From Ignatzschineria rhizosphaerae (GTDB lineage Bacteria > Pseudomonadota > Gammaproteobacteria > Cardiobacteriales > Wohlfahrtiimonadaceae), in assembly GCF_022655595.1 (NCBI RefSeq), contig NZ_CP093379.1, forward strand, positions 926,501 through 990,500: a stretch of 64,000 bases of DNA. The letters are read 5' to 3'. The translations under genes and the position numbers were made by a program. The notes under the pieces are model-generated. The model saw only the letters and a program-made list of their open reading frames with translations. It did no database searches and had not been told where the DNA came from. Below are positions 63,949 to 64,000 of the stretch, in pieces. Each line of letters opens with the position of its first letter. Position 1 is the stretch's first letter.

Positions 63949-64000
63949 TTAAGCGCTCCTAAAGATATTCATTTTTGATTCAGGAAAACGGACCTGTAGG
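63949..64000 (-). CDS. 3' end of a probable ABC transporter ATPase gene (partial)
   Basis: Only the last 16 or so codons lie in the window, reading VRFPESKMNIFRSA and then TAA on the minus strand, 4 bases before the permease ATG. A short gap, same strand and the composition of the tail (an end like the TOBE region of transport ATPases) suggest the ATPase of the same importer. Weak on sequence alone. Confidence 0.4.
   Translation of the reverse strand, partial: LQVRFPESKMNIFRSA

Overview
The window reads as chromosome of a low-to-moderate GC Gram-negative bacterium. It carries a Tat-exported molybdenum TMAO reductase with a multihaem cytochrome, murein endopeptidase MepA, Sel1 and DsbG-like periplasmic proteins and NlpC/P60 lipoproteins. 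The gene set suggests an ammonia-rich, protein-degrading gammaproteobacterium of the Ignatzschineria/Wohlfahrtiimonas type. That is a judgement from general recall, not a database match.

Layout: 1-1100 holds an LprI-like secreted protein and a LemA protein. 2017-13423 is a purine operon, purE-purK-purL-purC-purF-purM-purN-purH; purD lies apart at 41315. 13728-18315 is a strikingly AT-rich two-gene insertion: a giant KAP/YobI-type P-loop NTPase with two membrane helices, and an overlapping partner of unknown family. 18337-24878 is a run of poorly known genes (DUF1266, Sel1, a cysteine-less DsbG-like protein). 25227-40000 is mostly transport and housekeeping: Na/Pi symporter, a TrpXYZ-like ABC transporter, agmatinase, NhaC, an MFS pump with a SufR-like regulator. 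40263-47217 has MepA, PurD, a BCCT transporter and a FUSC protein. 48241-53516 is torECAD behind a perfect FNR box. 53674-58351 has a copper-chaperone-like protein, a tautomerase, endonuclease I, an amidase with a small partner, and an IS481-type insertion sequence. 58679-64000 has a lipoprotein, an MscS channel and a 2-aminoethylphosphonate transaminase/ABC transporter locus cut by the window end.

The most notable observation is in the purine operon. Both glutamine amidotransferases appear to have lost their glutaminase nucleophile. PurF begins two residues after the place where the N-terminal Cys of CGVFG should be, immediately after the purC stop codon. PurL keeps a full-length class I amidotransferase domain but reads GINAGFH where the family has GICNGFQ (Cys to Asn). 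If confirmed, de novo purine synthesis here would take free ammonia rather than glutamine at both steps. The operon also looks closer to Lactobacillales than to enteric versions.

Two interspersed small repeat families with TATAGT/ACTATA ends occupy several intergenic gaps. One copy supplies the stop codon of the gene next to it. Related 50-base cores occur in tandem upstream of purH. No rRNA, tRNA or CRISPR array was recognised.
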